A DNA stretch of 64,000 bases from contig NZ_JBFONW020000002.1 of NCBI RefSeq assembly GCF_040783535.2, forward strand, positions 496,001 to 560,000. The letters are read 5' to 3'. The DNA comes from Aestuariibius insulae (GTDB taxonomy: Bacteria; Pseudomonadota; Alphaproteobacteria; Rhodobacterales; Rhodobacteraceae). Below, in pieces: positions 42,981 through 52,445 of the stretch. The position numbers and the translations under genes are program-made. How positions within the stretch are numbered: the stretch's first letter is position 1; every line of letters begins with the position of its first letter. The notes beneath the pieces are model-generated. The model was not told the DNA's origin and searched no databases. It worked only from the letters and a program-made list of their open reading frames with translations.

Positions 42981-44219
42981 CTATTGCGACGACGCTTCCG
43001 TGTCCTGGCGTTCCGCAACGAGGTATTCCGCAAGATCGGGATCAGCTTCCAGATCGGCAACTTCATACCCGCTTTGCAAGGCATCCGCGGCAAGGGAAAT
43101 CCCGCTGACAACGTCTCCGGGTGCTCCAACGGGGCCGACAGCCTCGCCGTTCACCATGAAATATGTCGCACCAGCATTCCCGGTCCGCAAAACAGAGGGA
43201 GTCTCGGTCATCGGAACCGAATATTCGTCGCCGGACCGCATCATCGCTTCATGAAGGACCGATCCGTCCGCAGCGCTCACCCGCATCCAGACATCCCGAA
43301 CAGCAACGATCCGCACGCCCGGAATGGGATCTTCGGTCACCTGCGCTACAGGTGGTCCCTGCATTTCGGCAAGCGCGGCTGGGGCAAGGGGGGGACCGAT
43401 CGGATCGGCCGCTGCGGTTGTCGTCATCGGCTCCGGACTGCTTTCGGGCGGCACGAAGGTTCCTGTCATCCGAGGATCAATAGTCGAGATCGGACCATCC
43501 CGCGGCACCAGGCGAGGAACATCCAGGGCCTCGGGCCGGTAGAGCCGGTCCAGCGCTTCCGAACTCGGTGCACCGAACGCCGCGCTGGTGACATCTTCGG
43601 CCACATCGGGCTGACCGGCCAACGGATCGATTTCCGCAATCACAGTCGGTGGTTGCTCCACAGGGGCAAGCTGGACCCGCTGCACCTCCTGCAGAACCGT
43701 CCAGCCCCCGTATCCCAAGCCGCCAATGATCGCGAGCAGCACCAGAACGGACCCGATCGCTCCAGGCTCAATGCGGCTGAGCATCCGGTCGCTGGCCGGA
43801 AGATACGGCATCGAGGGAGACGCAAACATATCCGCGCCAGCGCCCGATGACACCGGCGTCACGCCTCGTGTTGACTTGATCGTCGAGGCAGCGCTCGACA
43901 TACCATGGGCTGTGGTAAAGCCACTTTCCGCGCAAAACGTGTTGAACGCCTCTTCGGGATCCATGCCCAGATAGCGCGCATAGGAGCGCACATAACCGGC
44001 GATAAATCCTGGAGTATCAAAGGCCGAAGGATCCGAATTCTCGATCGCGGCGATGTAAGCTGCCTTAATCCGAAGCTCCCGCTGCACATCGAGAAGCGAC
44101 TTGCCAAGCGTGGCCCGTTCCCCGCGCATAAGGTCGCCAAGACGCAAATCAAAGGCGTCAAAGCCCTTGATATCAGTGTCAGCATCGCTGCTGTCGCGTT
44201 TGCTGCCGCGCCCCATCAT
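42981..44219 (-). CDS. RodZ-like membrane protein (HTH_25 plus DUF4115)
   Basis: 412 residues. A cytoplasmic helix-turn-helix (about 28-95, LGDLMRGERATLGKSLLDVQRELRIKAAYIAAIE) is followed by a linker, one transmembrane helix near 167-187 (GSVLVLLAIIGGLGYGGW), a long Pro-rich periplasmic part and a C-terminal DUF4115 domain (VRIVAVRDVWMRVSAADGSVLHEAMM). RodZ links MreB to the wall machinery. It lies just upstream of ispG, a frequent arrangement. Confidence 0.85.
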   Translation of the reverse strand: MMGRGSKRDSSDADTDIKGFDAFDLRLGDLMRGERATLGKSLLDVQRELRIKAAYIAAIENSDPSAFDTPGFIAGYVRSYARYLGMDPEEAFNTFCAESGFTTAHGMSSAASTIKSTRGVTPVSSGAGADMFASPSMPYLPASDRMLSRIEPGAIGSVLVLLAIIGGLGYGGWTVLQEVQRVQLAPVEQPPTVIAEIDPLAGQPDVAEDVTSAAFGAPSSEALDRLYRPEALDVPRLVPRDGPISTIDPRMTGTFVPPESSPEPMTTTAAADPIGPPLAPAALAEMQGPPVAQVTEDPIPGVRIVAVRDVWMRVSAADGSVLHEAMMRSGDEYSVPMTETPSVLRTGNAGATYFMVNGEAVGPVGAPGDVVSGISLAADALQSGYEVADLEADPDLAEYLVAERQDTEASSQ

Positions 44220-44336
44220 CTTTGTTTTCCGTCTCGTGCCTGCCCCGGTTCGACCTGTTTCTGTCGATTCGATCAGAGGGTCGTCCCGTTATCTAACTAA
44301 CATAGCACAAAAAACGTTGCATACAGAGATGGCAAT

Positions 44337-45560
44337 TCAACCCGCCAGTTCGGCGCGATTTAGCGCACAATGCGACCAGAGTGCATCAAGAGCCTTGACG
44401 AGCGCCTCAATCTCAAGCGGGCCATGGACAGGCGACGGGGTGAAGCGAAGCCGCTCGGTCCCGCGCGGAACGGTCGGAAAATTGATCGGCTGCACGTAGA
44501 TCCCGTTATCGGTCAGCAGCATATCCGACAGCATCTTGGTGTGGACCGGATCTCCCACGATCACAGGTACAATATGCGATCCGTGATCGATCAGTGGCAG
44601 GCCCAACCCCTTCAACCTCAGCTTGAGAATGGCCGCTTGCTGCTGATGCAGATCGCGCAGAGCCTGATCCGTCTTGAGATGCCGAACGCTGGCTGTCGCA
44701 CCCGCGGCGACCACTGGGGGAAGTGAAGTCGTGAAGATAAAGCCCGGCGCATAAGAACGGATTGCATCCGCCATTTTCGCGCTCGTCGCGATATAGCCGC
44801 CCATCACGCCATAGGCCTTCGCGAGAGTTCCGTTGATGATGTCGATACGCTGCATCAGACCGTCCCGCTCGGCCACCCCCGCCCCGCGCGGGCCGTACAT
44901 GCCGACAGCATGAACCTCATCTATGTAAGTCAGCGCTCCGAATTCGTCGGCCAGATCGCAGATCGCCTCGATCGGAGCGAAATCGCCATCCATGGAATAG
45001 ATCGATTCGAACGCAATCAGTTTCGGTGTTTCCTCTGGCAGCTCCTCCAGAAGACTGCGAAGATGATCCAGATCGTTGTGCCGGAAGATCCGCTTTGCTC
45101 CGCCGTTGCGGCGGATGCCTTCGATCATCGACGCATGGTTCAACTCGTCCGAGAGGATCACCAGACCCGGAAAGAGCTTCGGCAGGGTCGAAAGGGTTGC
45201 GTCATTGGCGATATAGGCCGACGTGAAAAGAAGCGCGGCGTCCTTGGCGTGAAGATCCGCAAGCTCCGCCTCGAGCTCCTTGTGATAGACGGTCGTGCCG
45301 CTGATATTGCGCGTCCCGCCAGATCCGGCCCCGGTTGCATCGAGCGCCTCGTGCATCGCGCTCAGGACGTCCGGATGCTGCCCCATTCCCAGATAATCAT
45401 TGCCGCACCAGACGGTCACAGGACGGCTTGTTCCATCGGGTCTGCGCCATGTGGCATGGGGGAAATGGCCCTTCCGCCGCTCGATGTCGATAAAGGTCCT
45501 GTACCGGCCCTCGTCGTGCAGCCGCCCGATCGCCGTATCGAGATGTATCCCGTAATTCAA
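44337..45560 (-). CDS. hemA: 5-aminolevulinate synthase
   Basis: 407 residues from TTG 45560, the same length as Rhodobacter HemA; GAGG lies about 8 nt upstream, whereas the longer frame to 45602 has no family match. The enzyme condenses glycine and succinyl-CoA to ALA, the first step of tetrapyrrole synthesis by the C4 route. GAGSGGTRNISGT binds substrate, YIDEVHAVGMYGPRGAG is the PLP Asp region, and Lys248 in NGTLAKAYGVMGGY forms the Schiff base. The nearly family-wide GTERLRFTPSPVH lies near the end. The start is divergent from the M20 peptidase, 141 bp apart. Confidence 0.95.
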   Translation of the reverse strand: MNYGIHLDTAIGRLHDEGRYRTFIDIERRKGHFPHATWRRPDGTSRPVTVWCGNDYLGMGQHPDVLSAMHEALDATGAGSGGTRNISGTTVYHKELEAELADLHAKDAALLFTSAYIANDATLSTLPKLFPGLVILSDELNHASMIEGIRRNGGAKRIFRHNDLDHLRSLLEELPEETPKLIAFESIYSMDGDFAPIEAICDLADEFGALTYIDEVHAVGMYGPRGAGVAERDGLMQRIDIINGTLAKAYGVMGGYIATSAKMADAIRSYAPGFIFTTSLPPVVAAGATASVRHLKTDQALRDLHQQQAAILKLRLKGLGLPLIDHGSHIVPVIVGDPVHTKMLSDMLLTDNGIYVQPINFPTVPRGTERLRFTPSPVHGPLEIEALVKALDALWSHCALNRAELAG

Positions 45561-45701
45561 ACCGATCCCTCGTTTTCCTCCAGACGAGATATAGGCCGAC
45601 AATCAGCAGGGCAACACGCTACAATTGGACGCCATGGCGCGCTCTGGACACCAGCCGACGCAGCGTTACGCTCGCCGCTGCCGAAAAGAGGACCTCCCGA
45701 C

Positions 45702-47072
45702 ATGCTGACGCCCGTTCTTGACCGTATCGACGCCGACCTTCCTGCCGCGCTGGACCGATTGCAGACCTTCCTGCGCATCCCTTCGATTTCAACCGACCCC
45801 GCCTATGCCGAGAAATGCGCGGACGCAGCAGCCTGGCTTGCAACGGATCTCCAAACTCTCGGAATCGAGGCGTCTCCCCGTCCGACTGAAGGGCATCCGA
45901 TGGTTGTCGGGCATGGCGGCGATGGTGGACCGCATCTGCTCTTTTACGGTCACTACGACGTGCAACCCGTCGATCCCCTCGAGCTTTGGTCCCACGATCC
46001 GTTCGAGCCGATTATAGAAGATGATATGATCCGCGGACGTGGTGCGTCCGACGACAAGGGACAGCTGATGACGTTCGTCGAAGCCTGTCGCGCCTGGGTT
46101 GCCGTGCATGGCGCGCTTCCGTGCCAGCTGACCCTGCTATTCGAAGGTGAAGAAGAGTCAGGATCGCCGTTTCTAATCCCCTTCCTCAAGGACAATGCCG
46201 ACGAGCTGCGCGCAGATCTTGCCCTGATCTGTGATACGACGATGTTCAACAAAGAGACCCCGGCCATCACCACGATGTTGCGCGGTCTTCTGGGCGAGGA
46301 GATCGTCGTCACGGGTCCATCCCGAGATCTTCACTCCGGCGCCTATGGCGGAGCGGCGGCCAATCCGGCCCGCATCCTTTGCAAGATCCTCGCCAGCCTG
46401 CATGACGAAACCGGCCGTGTCACCGTTCCGGGGTTCTATGACAGCGTGCCCGAGCTGGATCCGGCTCTTGCGGAGCAGTGGTCAAAGCTTGACTTCAACG
46501 CAGACGCGTTTCTGTCCGAGGTTGGGCTCAGTCATCCTGCAGGCGAGCAGGATCGAACAGCGCTTGAGATGATTTGGTCTCGCCCGACCTGCGAGATCAA
46601 CGGTCTCAATTCAGGATATACGGGCGATGGTTTCAAAACGGTTCTGCCCTCTCAGGCGACCGCCAAGGTCAGCTTCCGCCTTGTCGGACAACAGGACCCG
46701 CATGTTATTCGGACGGCGTTCCGGCAAATGGTGACGGAGGCCCTGCCTCCGGACTGCACGGCCGCCTTCCATGACCACGGGGCATCGCCCGCCAGCATCA
46801 TGTCGACCAGCGATCCCGCCTTTGAGGCCGCCCGGCAAGCTCTGTCCGACGAATGGCCGAACGAAGCCGCCTTTGTCGGTGCCGGCGGCTCGATTCCGAT
46901 CGCCGGCTACTTCCGGGACTATCTGGGGATGGATGCTCTCCTGGCCGGGTTTGCACGTAACGACAATCAGATCCATTCGCCGAACGAGAAATACGATATG
47001 GACAGCTTTCATAAAGGGATCAGAAGCTGGGCCCGGATCCTCTCTGCCTTGTCTCAGAAAAAGGCCTCCTGA
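45702..47072 (+). CDS. M20-family metallodipeptidase
   Basis: 456 residues. The zinc ligands of the M20 fold are in LLFYGHYDVQPVDP (His, Asp) and RGASDDKGQ (bridging Asp); LLFEGEEESGSP holds the catalytic Glu and the next Glu ligand; LICDTTMFN gives another Asp. DLHSGAYGGAAANPARIL is the dimerisation-domain signature of carnosinase/CPG2-like dipeptidases. It probably hydrolyses cytoplasmic dipeptides. AGAGGA precedes the ATG at 45702. Confidence 0.9.
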   Translation: MLTPVLDRIDADLPAALDRLQTFLRIPSISTDPAYAEKCADAAAWLATDLQTLGIEASPRPTEGHPMVVGHGGDGGPHLLFYGHYDVQPVDPLELWSHDPFEPIIEDDMIRGRGASDDKGQLMTFVEACRAWVAVHGALPCQLTLLFEGEEESGSPFLIPFLKDNADELRADLALICDTTMFNKETPAITTMLRGLLGEEIVVTGPSRDLHSGAYGGAAANPARILCKILASLHDETGRVTVPGFYDSVPELDPALAEQWSKLDFNADAFLSEVGLSHPAGEQDRTALEMIWSRPTCEINGLNSGYTGDGFKTVLPSQATAKVSFRLVGQQDPHVIRTAFRQMVTEALPPDCTAAFHDHGASPASIMSTSDPAFEAARQALSDEWPNEAAFVGAGGSIPIAGYFRDYLGMDALLAGFARNDNQIHSPNEKYDMDSFHKGIRSWARILSALSQKKAS

Positions 47073-47242
47073 TACCCTATGACAATCAGTCGGGGGATGA
47101 CCTACTTTTTCTGCAACTGCGACAACGCCTTATTTGTGACGACGGCGTGACCGCGCTTGCCCGGAATTTCCCTGATCCCGACCTTCTGTTGCCCAAGACG
47201 CCTCTCATACCAAACTCAGGACACCAAGCAGAGGACACGGAC

Positions 47243-47707
47243 ATGGCTGATTTTTTCGATCGTCTTGATAAGATGGCAGACCCGAAACCCTTCGGAGCGA
47301 GCGAAACACTTGCCATGGCGGCCTCCCGCCACGACGACCACGTCGGCCAGGTAGAGCGCATCGAAGAGTCGGCAGAAGAAAGCAGCCGCCTGATGGGCCT
47401 CGCCTCTTTCGTCTTCGGCAGCGGCTGGCTCTTCGGGTCGTCCTACATCGTCTCCCAAAGCGAAACGGTCACGTTCCTCATGAAGGCGAATACAACCTTG
47501 GCGCCGTATGCCGCCCAGGGAACCTATATTCTGCTGACGCTCTTTGTTCTCAGCCTTCTGGGTATGCTGCATGCCCTTGGCGGCATGCTGGTAGGTCCCG
47601 CAAAGACCCGGTTCGAGCGGATCGGCCTTGCGACAGGCAGCCTTGTCGGTTTGATCGCCGGTATCGCGATGACCCCGCTGCTCCAGCATCTCACAACCCT
47701 GTTCTAA
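47243..47707 (+). CDS. hypothetical membrane protein, 154 aa
   Basis: Starts MADFFDRLDKMADPKPFGAS with AGAGGA upstream. A cytoplasmic N-terminal region (1-50, acidic and helical) is followed by three or four hydrophobic segments (about 50-70, 88-112 and 125-148). No family recognised. It lies alone between the M20 gene and a strong terminator, so is probably a single-gene transcript. Confidence 0.7.
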   Translation: MADFFDRLDKMADPKPFGASETLAMAASRHDDHVGQVERIEESAEESSRLMGLASFVFGSGWLFGSSYIVSQSETVTFLMKANTTLAPYAAQGTYILLTLFVLSLLGMLHALGGMLVGPAKTRFERIGLATGSLVGLIAGIAMTPLLQHLTTLF

Positions 47708-47732
47708 AGCAGTCCTCACGTCCGAAACACGC

Positions 47733-47762
47733 AAAGCCGGGATCTCTGATCCCGGCTTTTTT
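47733..47762. terminator. intrinsic terminator
   Basis: AAAGCCGGGATC-TCT-GATCCCGGCTTT, a perfect 12-bp stem with a 3-nt loop followed by TTT, 25 bp after the membrane-protein stop. The complementary strand also has A/T flanks, so it could also stop tRNA transcription from the right. Confidence 0.9.
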
Positions 47763-47856
47763 CATATGCTGGATCGCGGCGCGTTCGCCACTGGCGCGAT
47801 TATAAATGACGTGCGGCGCACCCGCTCCGTTTGGTTCAATTTCGGTAAGGGAGAAG

Positions 47857-47933
47857 TGGCGCGGTTGACGGGGCTCGAACCCGCGACCCCCGGCGTGACA
47901 GGCCGGTACTCTAACCAACTGAGCTACAACCGC
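47857..47933 (-). tRNA. tRNA-Asp (GUC), copy 1
   Basis: 77 nt with encoded CCA. Acceptor arms GCGGTTG/CAACCGC, discriminator G, D-arm GTAGCTCAGTTGG, anticodon loop CTGTCAC (GUC) and T-loop GGTTCGAGCCC are all normal. The gene is identical to the copy 36 bp away. Confidence 0.95.
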
Positions 47934-47969
47934 GCAGGGTGGGCTTTGATCGCCCTTATATGGCAGCGG

Positions 47970-48046
47970 TGGCGCGGTTGACGGGGCTCGAACCCGCGAC
48001 CCCCGGCGTGACAGGCCGGTACTCTAACCAACTGAGCTACAACCGC
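47970..48046 (-). tRNA. tRNA-Asp (GUC), copy 2
   Basis: 77 nt with encoded CCA, identical in sequence to copy 1, which it precedes on the minus strand. The two are probably made from one precursor. Confidence 0.95.
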
Positions 48047-48168
48047 CCGCTGCACGCTGCGGCAACCTGTGCCGTAACGTGACGGTGGACCTAACCGAGG
48101 CCCCCTACCCCGTCAAGCGCGATCACACGTCAAATATCGCTAAAAACGCCCAAAGACGTGATGAAACC

Positions 48169-49116
48169 TCAGGGGCCTTTCCGGTCGGGCAGAGGGATAA
48201 ATTCGTCGGCATCGCCAGGCGGCAGCTGGAACCGGCCATGGGCCCAATCTTCACCCCGCCAAGCTTCTTTGGCCGCTTCGATCCGCTCTTTCGACGAGGC
48301 CACGAAGTTCCACCAGATATATCGCGGTCCCTCCAAGGTCGCACCCCCAAGCACCATAATCCGCGCGCCTGCATCACCCGCTTTCAACGACACCCGGTCG
48401 CCCGGTCGAAACACGATCATGCGGCCAGCCTCGAAGACATCGCCCGCAACCTCGACCGACCCTTCTAGAACGTAGACCCCGCGATCCTCCTGATCGTCCG
48501 GGAGCGGTAATCCTGCTCCAGCGTCCAGGCGTGCATCGACATAGAACGTCTCTGACGGCGTCTCGACGCCAGCATCAGCGCCATAGGCCCGTCCGAGGAT
48601 CACGCGGACCTCCTTCCCCTCTCCCTCAAGGAGCGGAAGCTCGTCCTTCGTCGCGTGAAGAAAGGCGGCCTCTCGATCCTCGTGGTCCTTGGGAACCGCG
48701 AGCCAGGTCTGGATCCCGAACAGAGAGGAAGGTTCTTTTCGCGCAGGGCCATCCATCCGCTCGGAATGGGTAATGCCGTGGCCTGCGATCATCAGGTTCA
48801 TCGCGCCCGGCTCGATCCACTGATCGGTCCCAAGACTGTCGCGATGATGGATCTTGCCGCGATGAAGATAGGTCACTGTCGCCAAACCGATATGAGGATG
48901 CGGCCGCACGTCGATCCCCTCGCCCGTCACAAGTTCGGCCGGCCCCATCTGATCGAAGAAGATGAACGGTCCAACCATCTGGCGCCTCGGAGACGGCAAG
49001 GCCCGGCGAACTTCGAAGCCGCCCAGGTCGCGGGCGCGCGGCACGATGACAGTCTCGATCGCGTCGACTTCGTTTCCGGTCGGACAATGAGGATCGAGGG
49101 CGGGGTTCCAGCTCAT
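48169..49116 (-). CDS. pirin-family protein
   Basis: 315 residues, bicupin fold. The metal site is visible in DVRPHPHIGLATVTYLHRGKIHHRDSLG (His residues about 73-95) and the Glu/His of QWIEPGAMNLMIAGHGITHSE. Bacterial pirins include quercetinases and redox-sensitive regulators of central metabolism. Its Shine-Dalgarno sequence (AGGAG, 8 nt before the ATG) is next to and partly within a large inverted repeat (49126-49165), so translation may be structure-controlled. Confidence 0.88.
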   Translation of the reverse strand: MSWNPALDPHCPTGNEVDAIETVIVPRARDLGGFEVRRALPSPRRQMVGPFIFFDQMGPAELVTGEGIDVRPHPHIGLATVTYLHRGKIHHRDSLGTDQWIEPGAMNLMIAGHGITHSERMDGPARKEPSSLFGIQTWLAVPKDHEDREAAFLHATKDELPLLEGEGKEVRVILGRAYGADAGVETPSETFYVDARLDAGAGLPLPDDQEDRGVYVLEGSVEVAGDVFEAGRMIVFRPGDRVSLKAGDAGARIMVLGGATLEGPRYIWWNFVASSKERIEAAKEAWRGEDWAHGRFQLPPGDADEFIPLPDRKGP

Positions 49117-49125
49117 GGCGAGGCT

Positions 49126-49165
49126 CCTGACGGACTAACTGCTGCCAGTCAGATAGTCCGTCAGG
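49126..49165. repeat. 12-bp inverted repeat covering the pirin ribosome-binding site
   Basis: Arms CCTGACGGACTA (49126-49137) and TAGTCCGTCAGG (49154-49165) are perfectly complementary with a 16-nt spacer that itself has ACTG/CAGT. No T-tract follows. The proximal arm overlaps the AGGAG of the pirin gene. It also lies just past the stop codon of the upstream 49174-49515 gene. Confidence 0.8.
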
Positions 49166-49173
49166 GCTCGCTC

Positions 49174-49515
49174 TTAAAGGAGACCTCTTGAGGGGTCGGT
49201 TTCTCTGCTCGGATGGGGATTGAAACTGGGATCTTCGGCCGTCCGCTCAAGCTCGGCGGATGTCAGGATAAGACGCGAAAGGGTTGTGCTAGGGCAACGA
49301 CCAGCCAGCTCGTAAGCGGCGAATTCAGTTAGCTCCGACGCAAATTGCAAGGCGACTGATGCTGCTGTCTCGGTCGGCAACGCGCGAATGCGATCCTTCA
49401 TGCGGGACATCCGCGCTTCCAGATGATCCTCCAGATACGCTTCAATCTCGCTGCCGGTCATAATCGAAAGGCCCATCGCCTGCCCCACCCTGTCCATCAA
49501 AGGTAAGGAAGACAT
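49174..49515 (-). CDS. hypothetical helical protein, 113 aa
   Basis: Starts MSSLPLMDRVGQAMGLSIMT with AAGGA 7 nt upstream. Mainly helical; one stretch, AAYELAGRCPSTTLSRLILTSAELERTA, is well ordered, and the C-terminal tail (about 92-113) is polar and probably disordered. No family recognised. It lies 57 bp upstream of the pirin gene on the same strand and may share its transcript. The preceding 180 bp to the autotransporter stop contain no gene. Confidence 0.6.
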   Translation of the reverse strand: MSSLPLMDRVGQAMGLSIMTGSEIEAYLEDHLEARMSRMKDRIRALPTETAASVALQFASELTEFAAYELAGRCPSTTLSRLILTSAELERTAEDPSFNPHPSRETDPSRGLL

Positions 49516-49694
49516 ACCGGGTCCTTCAACGTCTTGTCTGTCCCGTAAATCCGGTACGCTGGATCCAAACCCTTGTTTTTCGGGTGATTGACGTAGCGTC
49601 GAAGGATCATGGCGGTAGGCATCGCCGTCGGTGACGCACCTTCACCTAAAGGACATCCGACCCGCCGATCCAGATCCGAAGATAGCCAGAGGCC

Positions 49695-52112
49695 CTAGAA
49701 CTGGATACGCATCTGAGCGGTCAGCCCCCAACTGTCGATTTGATCGCCAAAGCGAGCATCGGCCCGGACGCTGCCTGCATATTGTTTGACGCCCGCAGCA
49801 TTGTCCGGTGCGGCCAACCTCAGATAGCTCAGGCCCGCGCTCAGCTCGCCGTAAGAGCCAAGCGTATCGTTCTCAATCCGCGTCCGCTCCCCCGTGGACG
49901 ATGTGAAGCGAGAGACAACCGGATCGGAGAAGTCGTTATAATAGGTCGACGTCACAAAGGTGCTTAAGGCACCTTGGCCGTCCTCATCGACACGGCTCCA
50001 CGACCCGGTCACTCCGGCAAAACCCACTTCGCTTTTGAAATCTCCGATATCAAGGCGGGACCCGTCGTCAAAATCGATACTGCCCGACGTTCCGCGAGTG
50101 ATTGCCATGCCCGCCGTGGGAATGATGGCAAAAGCCGTTTCTCCGACTGGAAAGGCGTAGCTGACCGCTCCGCTAACTGTCGTGGCATCCGAGGTGAGCC
50201 GAACTTTGTCGATCCCGATCCCATCAAGCCCGTCGACACCTTCGTTGGTGATATCGAACTCGGTATGTTCCGCCCGGACTTGCAAATCGGCGGACAGACG
50301 ACCGGACGTGGCCGTTCCATAGATGCCGAGATAGCTTTGCGAAAAGTCTGTTGTCGTATTGCTTGTCAGCGTCGTGCTCATCCTCTCGGGGTCCATCGGA
50401 TCGATACCGAAAACCGGCTGCTCGATCGTGCCGTCATTGATCCCGCCGATCACACCAAAGGCCAGATCCCAGCCCTCAGGATTGCGGAAACATGCGAAAT
50501 CTCCGCCTGCCTGATAGCCAGTATAGTCGGCGCTCACCGTGCTTTGGACCTGACTGACGCCATTGGATCCGTCAGGTGAGGCATCCGCCTGACCGCCCTG
50601 AAATCGGGTCCAGACACCGGCGCCGCAGGGATCGGGATCTTCGTATCCCAGTCCTACAACGAAAGGGCTTGTCGGTCGGTTCACGATGGCCCCGATCAGT
50701 GACTGGGTCAGGACAAGGTTGGCCGCGATCGACGTCACGCCGGGGCTGACCTGACCGAGCACGAAGAGGTCGCCCTCTTCTACTAGCGAGTAGACGCTCG
50801 TTCCGTTGCTTGCCGGAAGCCCGGAGGAAGAGAAGGTGAAATCGTTCTCTGCCGTCTCATCGATATCGAAAACAAGGATTCTCTGCTGTCCGGCGGTGTC
50901 CGGCTGCGCGACTATGTTGAACGTGAGGTTCACCTCACCCACTGTCTCGCCTTCGACGACGATACGGTCGCCATTTCCCGCGCCGCTGAGATCTAAATCA
51001 AGGGTATAGGATCCGTTCCCGGTAAGATCACCGCTGATGGCCAGGCTGTCGCCTGCGCGACCACTGGCAAGCGTGACACTGCCTGCATTTGCAAGGCTCC
51101 CCTCGATTTCAGCGCGAGGTCCGGCAATGAGAAGACCGTCATTCGTAACATTTCCGACGATGGCGCCCGAGAGCTCCGTTGTCGATCCGGCTTGCAGCGC
51201 AGTTTCGCTTTGCAGCACACCGTCAATGAAGAGGCGGCCACCAATTTCGTTTGTCGTCGACGAGGCAATCAACTCCGCTCCGGCGGCGATGCCAAAAATG
51301 TCTCCGTTGACGACGCTGCCGAAAACCTCAGTTTCCCCGCCAGAGATTAGGGCAGATCCTGAACCGTTGAGAAAATCTTCGCGAATGAACAGATCAGACG
51401 TCACTTCGATCGTGCCGTTGGAGCCATTCACGAGCGATCCCCCGATCGTGCCTGCCAGATCCATTTGACCTCCGTCATTAAAGGCCTCACCGGCGATGAG
51501 GCCTTCAGGGGTGTTCGTGAACACACCGAAATTGGTCAGATTTCCGATCGTCCCTTGATTGCTTGTCTCACCGAAGTTGGTGACATCGGTGTTGCCGTTC
51601 GCAGAGGATAGAAGCGTCGCGTCGTTTCCAACGACCAAACTGCCGAGTTCGAACTGGTCTCCTGAAAGCGACAGGGTGCCATCGCCGACAACATTCATCT
51701 CACCCGAAAGGCTAACGTCGATGGCGACCCCAGAGCCGTTGTTCAGGATCAGGTCGGCCGGGCCCTCACCAAGCTCCAGGCTGGCTTGGCCGTCGCCTGT
51801 CAGTTGGTAGCCGTCCACCTCGAACCGCAGACCCGCCACGGACACCTCATTCTGGACAGTCACGACATTCTCGTCCTCTCCGCGCGCGGTGAAGGCGATA
51901 CCCTCGCCACCGGGAAAGACTTGTCCTGACTGGCCATCGGGCGATTGGAAGTTCGGCGTCTCTCCCTGATCGAGAACACCAGAGCCTCCGACCACCGCCC
52001 TATCTCTAGGCGTGATATCCCAGATGAAATCCTGCGCTGTTGAGACGCTTGGGATGACCGAGATGACTGTCGCGAAAAACGGGGCCCGCATAGGTAAAAG
52101 GGCATATTTCAA
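49695..52112 (-). CDS. autotransporter with outer-membrane beta-barrel
   Basis: About 805 residues from TTG 52112 (CGGAGAG 7 nt upstream), giving LKYALLPMRAPFFATVISVI...STAQD as signal peptide; the frame remains open to 52196. A passenger (about 25-500) has Gly/Asn/Ser/Thr-rich beta-helix repeats such as GETSNQGTIGNLTNFGVFTN, and few cysteines. The C-terminal barrel (about 530-805) ends in the aromatic F of QMRIQF expected for BAM recognition. It probably displays a surface adhesin-like beta-helix. Ligand unknown. Confidence 0.85.
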   Translation of the reverse strand: MKYALLPMRAPFFATVISVIPSVSTAQDFIWDITPRDRAVVGGSGVLDQGETPNFQSPDGQSGQVFPGGEGIAFTARGEDENVVTVQNEVSVAGLRFEVDGYQLTGDGQASLELGEGPADLILNNGSGVAIDVSLSGEMNVVGDGTLSLSGDQFELGSLVVGNDATLLSSANGNTDVTNFGETSNQGTIGNLTNFGVFTNTPEGLIAGEAFNDGGQMDLAGTIGGSLVNGSNGTIEVTSDLFIREDFLNGSGSALISGGETEVFGSVVNGDIFGIAAGAELIASSTTNEIGGRLFIDGVLQSETALQAGSTTELSGAIVGNVTNDGLLIAGPRAEIEGSLANAGSVTLASGRAGDSLAISGDLTGNGSYTLDLDLSGAGNGDRIVVEGETVGEVNLTFNIVAQPDTAGQQRILVFDIDETAENDFTFSSSGLPASNGTSVYSLVEEGDLFVLGQVSPGVTSIAANLVLTQSLIGAIVNRPTSPFVVGLGYEDPDPCGAGVWTRFQGGQADASPDGSNGVSQVQSTVSADYTGYQAGGDFACFRNPEGWDLAFGVIGGINDGTIEQPVFGIDPMDPERMSTTLTSNTTTDFSQSYLGIYGTATSGRLSADLQVRAEHTEFDITNEGVDGLDGIGIDKVRLTSDATTVSGAVSYAFPVGETAFAIIPTAGMAITRGTSGSIDFDDGSRLDIGDFKSEVGFAGVTGSWSRVDEDGQGALSTFVTSTYYNDFSDPVVSRFTSSTGERTRIENDTLGSYGELSAGLSYLRLAAPDNAAGVKQYAGSVRADARFGDQIDSWGLTAQMRIQF

Positions 52113-52399
52113 AGGAACTCTCCGGGAAAAACTGTGGGGAAGGAAGTCGGTGCTGGTTTGAAAATAGAGACGTTGCTTGTGTTTATGCGGGCTCAATCCC
52201 GCAAAGCAGGATTAGGTCATTCTTGGATTTTCCGCAATCTATGGGCTCATCAGTCGAGATGGTGCACGTATTAGGGAGGCTACTCTGCTGTATGGTCTCC
52301 CGAGATATCGGGCTTCGATCTTTGCGGATACATCAACGCTCCCGTCGGCTCGTCGAACCGATAGGAACTTCAGGATTGTCCGGTAAGCTCTTAATATCA
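52113..52399. other. non-coding gap between the autotransporter and the tRNA-Val remnant
   Basis: No convincing ORF on either strand. A small hairpin GCGGGCTCAATCCCGC lies near 52177-52192 in the autotransporter leader. This is the end of the chromosomal backbone before the island. Confidence 0.5.
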
Positions 52400-52445
52400 T
52401 GGTGGGCGATGACGGGCTCGAACCGCCGACATCTTCGGTGTAAAC
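52400..52445 (-). tRNA. 3' fragment of tRNA-Val(UAC): attachment-site remnant
   Basis: Minus-strand sequence runs from the anticodon loop (TTTACAC, anticodon TAC) through the variable loop, the T-arm GGCGGTTCGAGCCCGTC and the acceptor ATCGCCC to discriminator A and CCA, 46 nt. The 5' half (acceptor, D-arm, 5' anticodon stem) is missing: the match ends abruptly at 52445. This is the expected displaced 3' end after a tRNA-targeting element inserted to the right. Not a functional tRNA. Confidence 0.85.

Noticed and set aside
44910..45701. Long upstream extension of the M20 peptidase frame
   Set aside because: It runs antisense through hemA; the ribosome-binding site and family start are at 45702.
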